A DNA stretch of 64,000 nucleotides from assembly GCA_022710935.1 (NCBI GenBank), contig JAKLFY010000008.1, positions 53,637-117,636 of the forward strand, in the 5' to 3' direction. Positions 16,835 through 27,100 of the stretch are shown piece by piece. Both the position numbers and the translations under genes were made by a program. The notes under the pieces were generated by a model that made no database searches, was not told where the DNA came from, and was given only the letters and a program-made list of their open reading frames with translations. Every line of letters starts with the position of its first letter. The stretch's first letter is position 1. Source of the DNA: Verrucomicrobiota bacterium. GTDB lineage: Bacteria; Verrucomicrobiota; Verrucomicrobiia; Limisphaerales; J093.

Positions 16835-18297
16835 GATCGGAAGAACACCAGAGGCGGTTCCCCGCGGATTTCCCGGAGCAACATCAGCGCCAGCTCGCGC
16901 GCATGGTAATCGCCCCACATCGAACTCTCGCCGTTCGGCACCTTCTGGCCCCGCGCCGTGTGGTCCCATCCGTTGGGACGATGATACACCGAGTGGAGGA
17001 TGAGGCCCTGGTGCCGTGGCCGGGTCGAGAGATACGGCTCGTCAAAGAGCGTGCGCGCCATGGTCAGGCCGGCCTGGCGATACCGCCGGCCCTCGCGGGA
17101 CCGTCCCGTCCGCTCCAAGTACCCCCCCAATCGCAACAGGCCCTGGGCGGCAATCGCAGCCGCCGAACTGTCGACCGGTTCCCACGGGTTGTACGGGTCG
17201 GACGGCCGGTCCAGGTAATCCCCGAGCCGATGCAGGTTCGGCGCGCCCGTGTCCCACATCGGAATCCCGTCCGCGCAGCAGTTGTCGATATAGAAATCGG
17301 CCGTGACCCTGGCGGCGCGGGTCATCCAGAAGCGGATTGCGTCTGGCGTCAGGGCCCCGACCCTGAAGAGGCGTCGCAACCGCTTCAGGCTGGCGGACGC
17401 GTCGTCAATGGCGGGACGCTTGCCATGGAAATAGAGCTCCGACTCGAGCGATTCGTCGGGCAGTGCAGCCAGAAACTCGAGTTGCTCCGCGAAACCGAGG
17501 ATCGCCCACGCCAGGCCGCGCGTCCACGTGCTGAATGGCGAGTAGCCCTGCTGCGAGTTCGGGCAGCGGTAAACCCCGTTGGCCGGGTTGAACACGCTCT
17601 CATGCGCAACCCGCCCGCAAATGTCGTACGGGCCCTCGCCCTCGCCGTAAAAGACGTTGTAGGTCGCCGTGACCTGGGCGTGCCGGATCAGGCGCTCGAG
17701 CAGCGAAATCCGGGCATCCTGTTCGCCCATGAGCACGTGGCCCAGTTGATGCCCGATGGCCAGCGAACGAAGCGTCCGCATGGTGTCGATGAACAACGAG
17801 TGCGGGCCATTGAAGCTGTGGATGAAACCGCTGCCGTCCGCGGTCCGGGTCCAGCGCGCCGCCTGGACCGCGCCGCTGACTTTCAAAGCCAACTCATAGG
17901 CGTCGTTCTCGCGCTGGTCGAACGGGATCCTGCCCTCGCGCATGAGGCGCCAGAGATTGCCGTAGGTCGAGACGTTGTTGAATCCGTGGTCATGCACGCC
18001 CACATGCGACACGTGCGTGGCCATGCGCGCCATGGTCTGCCGACGCCCCAGTTCGAGGAACTGCGCGTCGCCGTCCGCCTCGAATTGCAGCAGAGCCGAG
18101 CCGAACTGAAACCCCTGCGTCCACTCCGTCCACCCCCGCGCTGTGTAGCGCCCGCGGACGGTGTACACGGGCGTGCCCCCCTCCGGCATCGACCCGCGTT
18201 CGATGGACAGGATCTTGGCGGCGGACAGTTCGAAGAGACGCTCGATACGCGCGCGCAACGCGTGCGCCGTCAATTGGGTGTCGGTCTTCAGCGACAT
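16831..18297 (-). CDS. GH88-like unsaturated glucuronyl hydrolase
   Basis: A 488-residue (alpha/alpha)6-barrel protein resembling GH88. Motifs are VGVHDHGFNN (with the family's first catalytic-region Asp), GPHSLFIDTMRTL (second Asp), STWTRGLAWAILGFAEQ, and DSSAAAIAAQGLLRLGGYLE. GH88 enzymes remove unsaturated uronic acids left by polysaccharide lyases. No signal peptide was seen, so it is probably cytoplasmic. It starts five bases after the SDR gene stop and overlaps the OYE-like gene by four bases, forming a compact operon. Confidence 0.85.
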   Translation of the reverse strand: MSLKTDTQLTAHALRARIERLFELSAAKILSIERGSMPEGGTPVYTVRGRYTARGWTEWTQGFQFGSALLQFEADGDAQFLELGRRQTMARMATHVSHVGVHDHGFNNVSTYGNLWRLMREGRIPFDQRENDAYELALKVSGAVQAARWTRTADGSGFIHSFNGPHSLFIDTMRTLRSLAIGHQLGHVLMGEQDARISLLERLIRHAQVTATYNVFYGEGEGPYDICGRVAHESVFNPANGVYRCPNSQQGYSPFSTWTRGLAWAILGFAEQLEFLAALPDESLESELYFHGKRPAIDDASASLKRLRRLFRVGALTPDAIRFWMTRAARVTADFYIDNCCADGIPMWDTGAPNLHRLGDYLDRPSDPYNPWEPVDSSAAAIAAQGLLRLGGYLERTGRSREGRRYRQAGLTMARTLFDEPYLSTRPRHQGLILHSVYHRPNGWDHTARGQKVPNGESSMWGDYHARELALMLLREIRGEPPLVFFRS

Positions 18298-18301
18298 GGT
18301 A

Positions 18302-19117
18302 CTAGAGACGCCGCAAATGAAAGCCGCCGTCCACGTTCAGCACTTCGCCCGTGCTGAAGGGAAAAGCGCCCTCTGCGATGGCCGCCACGGCCCGGCCCAC
18401 ATCCTCCGGGCTGCCCCAGCGCCGGATCGGCGTCAGGCCGTCCGCAATCAGCGCGTCGTACTTGGCTCTCACGGGCGCGGTCATGTCGGTCGCAATGATG
18501 CCCGGCCGGATTTCATAGACGTTGATGCCGTGCTCGGCGAGCCGCGCCGCGAAGAGCGGCGTCAGCATCGAGAGCGCCGCTTTCGCGACGCAATACTCGC
18601 CCCGGTTGACGGACGCGGTGTAAGCGCTGATCGATGAAATGAACACAATCCGCGGCGGCGCGGACGCCGGGGCGTCCGGCCCGCGCGCTTCGGCATCGGA
18701 TCGAGCCTGCTCGATCATCCAGCGCGCCGCCAGTTGCGTCAGAAACAGGGGGCCCTTGACATTGATCCCCAACACCCGGTCGAAACTGGCCTCCCCCGAC
18801 TCGAGCAAATCCGCCCGCACCTCGGGCGCCACACCCGCGTTGTTGACCAGCAAATCGAGACGCCCACACTGCGTCCGGGTGAAATCGATCAGGCTTTGCC
18901 GGGCAGCCGAATCTGCAATGTCGCCCGGACAAGGCCGCGCTCGAATCGAGTGTCCGCTCGCCCCGGCAAGGGCGACGCAATCCGCCGCCGTCTTCTGGGC
19001 CGCTTCGGCGTTGCGGGCGTAGTTGATCACCAGGTCGTGTCCCACGCGCGCCAGCGCGAGCGCAATCCCGCGCCCGATCCCGCGCGACCCGCCGGTAATC
19101 AGTGCCACCCGGTTCAT
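18302..19117 (-). CDS. Short-chain dehydrogenase/reductase (3-ketoacyl-ACP reductase type)
   Basis: A 271-residue Rossmann-fold enzyme with [11 protein letters not shown] for NAD(P) binding, the NNAG motif, and catalytic Ser (SSISAYT) with YCVAK (Tyr-x3-Lys). ATG 19117 starts exactly at the family N-terminus ([10 protein letters not shown]). The longer frame upstream only translates a minisatellite. It is the first gene of the GH88/OYE-like operon, so it probably acts on a sugar or sugar acid and not on fatty acids (inference from context). Confidence 0.88.
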   Translation of the reverse strand: MNRVALITGGSRGIGRGIALALARVGHDLVINYARNAEAAQKTAADCVALAGASGHSIRARPCPGDIADSAARQSLIDFTRTQCGRLDLLVNNAGVAPEVRADLLESGEASFDRVLGINVKGPLFLTQLAARWMIEQARSDAEARGPDAPASAPPRIVFISSISAYTASVNRGEYCVAKAALSMLTPLFAARLAEHGINVYEIRPGIIATDMTAPVRAKYDALIADGLTPIRRWGSPEDVGRAVAAIAEGAFPFSTGEVLNVDGGFHLRRL

Positions 19118-19479
19118 GGCATCGAGGCTAGTCCGCGCACGCGCCCCCGGGGAAGCAGAAAACAGCGCGGCAACAGGGTGAGCCGACTCGTCTTCCATCA
19201 ATCTGCCAGTTGAGCGTTGAGCGTTGGGCGTTGAACGTTGGGCGTTGAACGTTGAGCGTTGGGCGTTGAACGTTTCCGGCTCCTGGTCCCCATGCGCATT
19301 CAACCGCTGAATCTCAACGCTCCCCATGAATGCGTCCATAGCCACTTCGTCTAAACACAACGTCAGAAGTCCCGCCGCTCGAGGCATGGCTGCCTGCGCA
19401 GCCTCCGTCGCGGCAGGCGTGCCCGGCCCGGCGTTGTGGACTCATGGCGTTGTGTTCATCCCAGAATCGAGACCTGTCT
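19118..19479. other. Intergenic stretch with minisatellite
   Basis: This 362-base gap lies between the divergent SDR and EF-hand lipoprotein genes. The centre is a tandem GTTGARCGTTGRGC minisatellite with an attached conserved tail (annotated separately). No gene was seen. Confidence 0.5.
19209..19330. repeat. Minisatellite plus conserved tail, copy A
   Basis: About nine alternating GTTGA(A/G)CGTTG(A/G)GC words run from 19209 to 19273. A tail follows (GGCTCCTGGTCCCCATGCGC ...) ending near CCCCATGAATG. The same word array plus tail occurs at 52566-52690, and the word array alone, inverted, at 38436-38512. Confidence 0.8.
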
Positions 19480-19830
19480 ATGAATCATCACCGCATTGCG
19501 CAACTCGCTGTTGCCGGCCTGCTTGCCCTCGTGCTTGCGGGCTGCATCTCGCATGAGCAAACCGTCTATCGCGACGAACCGCGCGCGAAGGTCGAGTTCG
19601 AGAACGAGGCCGCCGGGCGCATCTTCTACGAGGCGCTCAGCAAAGCCCCCGCCCATCGCGGCCAGTCCGAGAGCACCACCCGAGTCTCCATCCCGATCGT
19701 GTTCAACCATAAGGAACGCGTCGTGCGCGGCGAGAATGGAGCCTTCAATGCCGCCGTCCGCGAGTGCGACACGAATGGCGACGGCCGCGTCACCGAGCAG
19801 GAAGCCAGGATATTCGCAGAGAAACGATAG
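19480..19830 (+). CDS. Small lipoprotein with an EF-hand
   Basis: A 116-residue protein. ATG 19480 gives MNHHRIAQLAVAGLLALVLAGC, a lipoprotein signal with lipobox LAGC. Near the C-terminus is a canonical calcium-binding loop DTNGDGRVTEQE, with D1, N3, D5, T9 and E12 all present. The middle part (AGRIFYEALSKAP ... RVSIPIVFNHKERVV) is unrecognised. It is probably anchored in a membrane facing the periplasm. It stands alone, with intergenic repeats on both sides. Confidence 0.8.
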   Translation: MNHHRIAQLAVAGLLALVLAGCISHEQTVYRDEPRAKVEFENEAAGRIFYEALSKAPAHRGQSESTTRVSIPIVFNHKERVVRGENGAFNAAVRECDTNGDGRVTEQEARIFAEKR

Positions 19831-20246
19831 CCCGAGGTCGTCGAGTGCCCCGGAGCGCCGGCTTGCAGGCGGCTTAGCCCGGTTGTTCGTCACGGCAATG
19901 AGGTCGCATCTAAATAGTTGATAATTCACCCGAAGGTGAAGCGGAACGACTGGAAACCACCACGAAGGGCACGAAGAACACGAAGGAGCGGCAATGAACG
20001 GACCCAATGCTGTTCTGCCGACACTAGCCGCAACGCCCATCCTGACTTCGGTCCTCGCCTTCGTGCTCTTCGTGCTCTTCGTGATAAACTTAGGCGAGGA
20101 TGCGACTCTAACTTGCGTCGACAATCCTTGAAATGCGCGGTGGGGACGGTCAGGATTTCACCCGGTAGCGCCGAGTACGGGTTTTCGGAGATTCTGGAAT
20201 GGCGGAGTCGCTGCCCAGACCGCGGCAAACCGATCAGGCAGACTGT
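19831..20246. repeat. Intergenic stretch with inverted CACGAAG repeats and an empty insertion site
   Basis: CCACCACGAAGGGCACGAAG at about 19957 is mirrored by CTTCGTGCTCTTCGTGCTCTTCGTG at about 20060-20084. This could form a stem with a loop of roughly 70 bases. The block from CATCCTGACTTCGGTC (20038) to CTTAGGCGAGGAT (about 20102) is homologous to 28070-28123 plus 28397-28407. There it is interrupted by the MITE-like element. No gene was seen. Confidence 0.7.
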
Positions 20247-21008
20247 ATGAACCAACTGCATCGAGGAAACAAGGACCGGGCTTTCACGCTCATCGAGTTG
20301 GTGGTTGTGATAACCATGCTCGCCGTCATTGGCGCGATGCTGCTGCCGGCGCTTGCCAAGGCCCAGTCGACGGCGCAACCCGCCAACTGCGCCAACAACC
20401 TGAAGCGGATCGGGGTAGCCTTCCGGCTCTTCGCCACGGACCACGGTGGCCGCTTTCCGATGTCAGTGACGACGAACCAAGGGGGTGCGGGCGATTGGCT
20501 GGGCGCAAGCCCAAACATGTTGGCGGCGAATACCTTTCGAGTATTCGTAGTCTTGTCCAATGAGCTGGCTACTCCCAAGATCGTGAAATGCCCGTCTGAC
20601 AGCAAGCGGATTGCCCCGAGCAACTTCGTGGATATGGCCGACCTCACCGACTTCGGCAAGGGCGCGAAGAACGGTGCCGTCAGCTATTTCGTGAATCCTG
20701 ACGCGGACGAGAGCCGTCCGCTCGCGATCCTCGCCGGTGATCGCAACATCACAAACCTGACCTTGAATCCGAGCGTTGGTGGTGGCACGGCCTACAGTAA
20801 GCAATCCCCTGGGCTCAAGTGGACTCTCATGGAGACGATAATGAAGTCGACGGGGTGGTCCACGGCGATGCACAACGGCGTCGGCACCATCCTTTTGTCG
20901 GACGGCAGTGTCCGGCGCGTCAGCGGCGCTGGGCTGCGGCAGCAAGTCAAAGATGCGATGGAAGACCACCTGCTGCTCTTCCCATACGTGCCGAACAAGA
21001 ACAACTGA
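20247..21008 (+). CDS. Pseudopilin-like protein with H-X9-DG C-terminus
   Basis: A 253-residue protein. The N-terminus has a type IV prepilin signal: a short basic leader, then AFTLIELVVVITMLAVIGAMLLPALAKA. The middle is variable, and the C-terminal part has H-X9-DG (AMHNGVGTILLSDGSVR). This architecture is abundant in Verrucomicrobiota and Planctomycetota, where dozens of such proteins occur per genome with unknown roles. ATG 20247 is preferred to the frame start at 20199, which adds a non-homologous leader. It would be processed by a prepilin peptidase (not in this window) and may depend on the gsp machinery at 38512-57512. Confidence 0.85.
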   Translation: MNQLHRGNKDRAFTLIELVVVITMLAVIGAMLLPALAKAQSTAQPANCANNLKRIGVAFRLFATDHGGRFPMSVTTNQGGAGDWLGASPNMLAANTFRVFVVLSNELATPKIVKCPSDSKRIAPSNFVDMADLTDFGKGAKNGAVSYFVNPDADESRPLAILAGDRNITNLTLNPSVGGGTAYSKQSPGLKWTLMETIMKSTGWSTAMHNGVGTILLSDGSVRRVSGAGLRQQVKDAMEDHLLLFPYVPNKNN

Positions 21009-21100
21009 AACAGCCCTCCGTCTTGCCGCTCACGGCGCGAGCGCAGGGGAACACAACTCGGTCACCCGAAGCCGGCGGTGGACGCAGTCTGCCGATACGA

Positions 21101-24100
21101 TCATTCAACCAGAACCCGGAAGAACTCGGCGTGTTCCATGCCCAAAGGCTGCGCGAAGACCAGAGGCAAATCGGTGCCGACGAGCGTCTCCACCGTTTCC
21201 CATTCGGTGCGCTCGCCCTCGAGTGTGAACGCGCTCTGAAGCGTGTAGAACAGGCCCTGCACGCTCTCACACCGGACGGTGATTTGGGAGTCCTCAGCCT
21301 CGATGATGACCAAGGCCGGGCCGGGGGCCGGCTCGAACGTCACTTCGTCCAGCCAGGCCGCAGGAGCGCCCTGCGTGCTCGCGGCTGCTCGAATGTAACG
21401 CCAGCGCACAGTTGACGACCCCGAATGGACCGCGAGTCGTCCCGGTTCCCACTCGGTGTTCCCAGTAACACGCGCGACGGTGGCGCCGTTGAGCTCGAGT
21501 TCGAGTGCATCCTGATCGCTGGCGGAAGCCGTGCGCCACCAAAACCTCAGGGTGCCGGGACCGTGGACGCCTGTCTCCAGCCACGATTCCTCGCCCGGCA
21601 TCAACTCGGCGCTCTGAGCTGCCAGCTTCCCGTCTTGTGTGACCAGCATCTGGGCTACCCAAGGCAGCTCGCCGCCAGTCCGCCACCGAAAATCGCCGCC
21701 ATCTCCCAGGGCACCTGCCAGCGGCCCTTCACCCACCGCCGCCAATACAAAGTCGTCACCAGCGGCAACGGAGCTGACATTCTTCAGCTCAGGCGGAACT
21801 TCGGCCTGCCCGTAATCGTTGTTGCCTGCCACAACGATGGTGCCATCGCCCTTCACGCCCGCTGTGTTCAGCCCGCCAGCAGCAATCGCGATGATGTTCG
21901 ACCAATTGCCCACCTCAGCCGCTCCAGCCCCAACGTCGCCCCATGCTGACACCCCACCGTCACATCGTAATGCCACGGTGTGAGACTTGCCGGCTCCGAT
22001 CTGCACGACTTCAGAAAGACCAGCCGGGACGTCGCACTGTCCCGACCCGTTGGCCCCCCAACAGACAACAGTCCCGTCATACAGCAAAGCAGCGCTATGG
22101 TAGTAACCTGCGGCGATCGCCACGACAGGCAGGAGGTTGGTCGGAACATTGCACTGCCGATATTGGTTGGTTCCCCACGCCACCACTGCTCCGTCAGCCT
22201 TTAGAGCCACGCTATGACCCGCGCCGGCAGCGATGGCCACCACTTCTTTGAGGGACGCAGGCACTTGACACTGGGAACCGCTGTTGTCACCCCAGGCGAC
22301 GACAGTGCCGTCGCGTTGCAGCGCCATGCTGTGGGCGTACTTGCCGGGAACGGCAAAGCCGGCAGCCAAGGCGACCACGTTGGATAGTCCATCTGGGACG
22401 ATGCACTGTCCGGCCCGGTTGTCACCCCAGGCAACAACCTCACCTCCCACGCGACGAGCCAGGGCGTGTCCTCCGCCCGCGGCCAGTTCGACGACGTCGT
22501 CGAGGTTCGGCGGCGGAAGCACAATTCCACCCCAGCCCAGAACGTCACCGCCCCCCGTCAGGGCCAGGTAGAAATCGCTGCCGACAGCCACGCCCACCGA
22601 ACCACTCGCAGATTCGACATGGGTCACGCTGCCGGTTTGGCCGGCCTTCCACGCCATGACTTGGCTGTCCGCTGACAAGGCGAGGCAAGGCTGGTCAACT
22701 CCTGTGGCCAGGGTCACGACGTTCGTGAGTGGGAAAACGAAAGGTTCGATGGGGCTGCCGCCAGATGCCCATGCCTTAACTCCGCCATCGAACATCACGG
22801 CATGGTGGTACGAACGACCAGGGGCAATATCGAGGAATGCACCAACAGCGCGAAGAGTGTTTGGGATGAGCGCCTGTTGGGCAATGGAAGAGCGAATGGC
22901 TCCCCCTGTGATCGGTTCTGACCCGAGGATATCCGGTGCGCCAGTGTTTGTCTGGGTGTAACCGGAATGCCACCACAGTAGGCAACCGTCCCTTCGATAC
23001 GCATAGCAGTCAACCGGCTCCCCTGCCGCGATTGCGCTGATGTTCGTCACACTTGCCGGCAGGGGCTGGGCGAGGCGGTCAGCACCCCAAACAGTGACAA
23101 CTCCGTCCCCGCTGAGTGCGATTGAATGCGTCCCCCCAGCGGCGACCTGGATAACGTTGCTGAGGGCCAAGGGAACAACACACTGACTATGAGAATTGTC
23201 GCCCCATGCCTCGATGGTGCCATCCCAGCGCAACGCCAACGCATGATCGGCCAAGGCCGAGATCTGTTTCACTCCGCGCAGCGAATACGGGAGCAAGCTC
23301 TGCCCGCGGCGCTTGTCACCCCAAGCCCGGACGTTGCAGACCGAAAGATCAACGCCTGCGCTCACCGCGGTCCCGTAGGCATTCGCTGCGGATAGCTGGT
23401 AAATCCCGGCATGGCGAGGTTCCACTGCCTCGATCTCCAGAACGGAGCCAGCCGTCCCACTCAGTCCGGGTTCCTCGGTCAGCGGCACTCCATTCAGCAG
23501 CCACTGAAGGGCAATCGGTTCTGTCCCTTCCACATCGGCGGCCAGACGCACCCTCGAAGCCCTCAGAAGTTCGCGTGTGTGCGCCAGTAGTCGGACTCGT
23601 GGGCCAAGCGCCCCGCTCAAGCTGACGGGCGCGGTCAAAGCCTCGCCAAGCGCGTTCGTCACTCGCAGTGAGTACAGGCCCGGAAGCGCGGCTGCGGATT
23701 GCATCACGACTGAGGCTGTCTGGGCTCCATTGATGTCGGCGTCGTCCACCAGGGCTTGATCGTTCCAGTACCATTGAAAACCGACGGGTCCCTCGCCCAG
23801 CACGAAGCCTGTCAAACGTACTGCCCCGCCTTGAATGGACTCGACCAGGACGGGCCGCACGAATTCAGGCCGCCCATCGGCGGCAACCGCCAGGCTGTGC
23901 ACGCGGCCAGCCGCGACTGTTCTGGCCTTCGGCGCAACCGCTGGCGTATGACACTGCCCGCTCTGGTTCGATCCCCAGCTCACCACGGAACCATCAGATC
24001 TCAAGGCTACGCTGTGGTGGGTCCCGGCTGCGATAGCGACGGCATTGTTGAGGTCAGCCGGCACGTTACACTGGCCCGAGCTGTTGAGACCCCAGGCCAC

Positions 24101-27100
24101 CACTGTCCCGTCATCACACAACGCCAAGTAATGGTATCCTCCGGCAGCAATTCTGACGACATTCGTCAAAACCGGCGGCGTAAAGCACTCGCCGTGTCGG
24201 TTTTGCCCCCAGGCAACGACCTCGCCGTCTTCCCGCAGCGCCACAGAGCTGCAGGCCCCGGCAGCGATTGACCTGACCCTATTCAAGCCCGGTGGTATCA
24301 GTGTTCGGCCCCAGCCGACGACAGTGCCGTCAGCACGCAGTGCGAGGCTGTGGGCGCGACCGGCAGCGATTGCGACCACGTCCGCCAGATCAGGAGGTAC
24401 GTCGCATTGACCTGACCGGTTTCGCCCCCATGCCATAACCGTGCCGTCAGGCCGGAGTGCCAGGTTATGGAATCCGCCGGTGGCGATGGCCACTGCCGTT
24501 TCATGGGGTGTGTCTGTCTGGCCGTCGCCTCCCTCGCCCCAGGCGGAAATGGACCCGTCCGTATGCAGCGCCACGGTGTGTGAATCACCGGATGCGAGCG
24601 CAACCACGTCGCGAGTTCCCCTCGGCGCATCTGTCTGTCCGAAGGCGTCGTCGCCCCATCCCAGAACCTGGATCACGCTTAACGTGATCGGTCCCGATGT
24701 CGCGGATCCCAACCCATTGCTCACAGTGAGCGTGTAAACGCCTTCGTCGGCGTAGCTCACTTGCGCGATGTTGAGCGTCGATTCCCGCGCACCGGTGATC
24801 CCCGAGCCGTCGGACATTGGGAGGCCGTCTTTCAGCCAAGCGCAGGCCAGAGGCGCCGTGCCGCTTACAGATGCCTGAAGCAACACGTGCTCGCCAAGGA
24901 CGGCTTTACGCGACACCGATTGACCGAGAATGAAGGGGCGTCCGTCTCCCTTCAAAGCAAGGCCGTAACCGCCGTTTGCTGCGATCGCCACGACATTGTG
25001 CAATCCCGGTGGCGGCCTCGACTCGCCCGAATGGTTGCTGCCCCACGCAACCACAGTCCCGTCGCCTTTCAGGGCCACACTGAAGCGCGGTCCGGCAGCG
25101 ACCTGCACGACGTTTGAAAGGCCCTCGGCCACACTGGATGGAAACGAGGTCCTCGCCAACTCGATTCCCCATCCAACGACCGTGCCGTCCGACCTCAAGG
25201 CAAGGCTGTGGTAAACGCCCGCCGCTACGGCTATCACATTGTTCAGACCGGGCGGCGGATCCAGGAAATCACTCCCACCCCATGAGAACACTGTGCCGTT
25301 GGCCTTCAACGCAATGGAATGGCGCCCGCCGCAGGCGATGCCGACGATTTCGCGCAAAGCCGCCGCTACCTCGGCATTGAGCGTGTCTTTCGGTCCCCAA
25401 CACCGCACCGTTCCGTCGCCGCGCAGCGCAATGCTGTGACCCATGCCTGCGGCGATGGCCGTCACCGAGTCGAGTTCGGGTGGGACATCCAGCAGGCCCC
25501 CCTTGCTATAGCCCCAACCCACCACATTCCCGTTTCGGCGCAGGGCCAGGCTGTGAAACCCGCCCGCGGCGATGGCGACAGCATCGCGAAGTCCCGCGGG
25601 CACGTCGCACTGGCCGTGGAGATTGTCGCCCCAGGCGATCATGGTGCCGTCCTCTCGAAGCGCGAGGGCATGGGCTTCTCCCGCTGCCACCTTGACCACA
25701 CCAGTCAAGCCGGCGGGAATGTCCAGTTCGCCACACCAGTTTGCACCCCAGCCGGCGACTTGCGCGACCGTGACCTGAGCCACTTGGCTGGTCGCCGAGC
25801 CATGGGCGTTGGAGACTACGACCGAGTATCCGCCGGCATTCTCGAAGGTCACCGCTTCAATCCTCAACTCCCTCAGTGCGGTTCCCGAGATCCCATCACC
25901 GTCCACGAGCGGCGTGCCGTCCTTGCGCCATTGGTAGCTCAAAGGCTCGGCGCCGAGCGCGCTGACCGAAAGCAGCGCAGTCGAATCGATCGCCAGCGAC
26001 TGCGGCTCGGGGTTCGATTCAATACGCGGCGCGGCGAAAACGACGAGGCGTGCCGGCGGTGTGACAAGAGTCCCTCCAACATTGCTGGCGACGAGCCAAT
26101 ACTCGCCGGCGTCTTCGAACCGCGCTGCCCGGATGAGCAGGCTCTGCGTTGCGGTTCCGGAGAATTCGCCGTTGTCTGAGAGCCGCTGCCCGTCTTTGTA
26201 CCACTGAAAGCTGATTGGGGCAGCCCCATGCACCGCGGCGGTCATCGCGACGTCTGTCCCCAGCAACGCGTCGCGGTCATGGGCAGTGCGCACCAACCGA
26301 ATCCCATCGGCGCCCACGAGTGCGACAGCCGAATCGCCGCCAGCAGCAATCGCAACCACATTCGCCAGGTCAGGTGGCGGCTGCATGGCCGCTGCCTGTC
26401 CCCAGGCCGCCACGGTTCCGTCAGCCCTGAGCGCAAGACAGTAGCTGGCCCCGGCACTGATTGCCGACACTGCGGACAAGTCCGGCGGAACGTCGCACTG
26501 CCCACAACTGTTATCGCCCCAGCCGATCACGGTGCCGTCCGCCCTGAGAGCGAGGGCATGGTTGTCGCCTGCGGCCACAGCCACGACATCCCCCAGTCCT
26601 GGGGGAGGGCGGCACTGTCCGAAGAAGTTGCCTCCCCACGCCGCCACGGTGCCATTCTTCCTGAGCGCCAGCGAGAACCTCCCGCCAGTCGCGACGGCCA
26701 CGGCACGCAAATCCTCGGGCGGATCGCATTCGCCCTCCCCATTGTCGCCCCATCCAAGAACCGTTCCGTCTGAGCGCAATGCCAGTGAGTGACGCCGCCC
26801 TGCCGCGATCTGCGTCACGTTGGTTGCGCCGGCGGGCACTCGAGTCAGATCCCATGGCGTCTCGCAACCCCAGGCCACAAGTGAACCGTCGGATTTCAAC
26901 GCCAGGCTGTGATCCTCACCCGCGGCAATCGCGACGACATTCTCCAGCCCATCAGGCACGTTGGTTTGTCCGCAGGGACTCGATCCCCAGGCGGCCAACG
27001 TGCCGTCCGCTTGCAGGGCGAGGCTATGCGCGGTCCCGGCCGCAACTGCGATCGTGGGGCCGAGGCTCGGCGGAGGGTTGGTGACAACTCCCCAGCTCAC

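Noticed and set aside
19209..19273. Possible CRISPR array
   Set aside because: The repeat words are about 14 bases and directly tandem with no unique spacers. This is a minisatellite.
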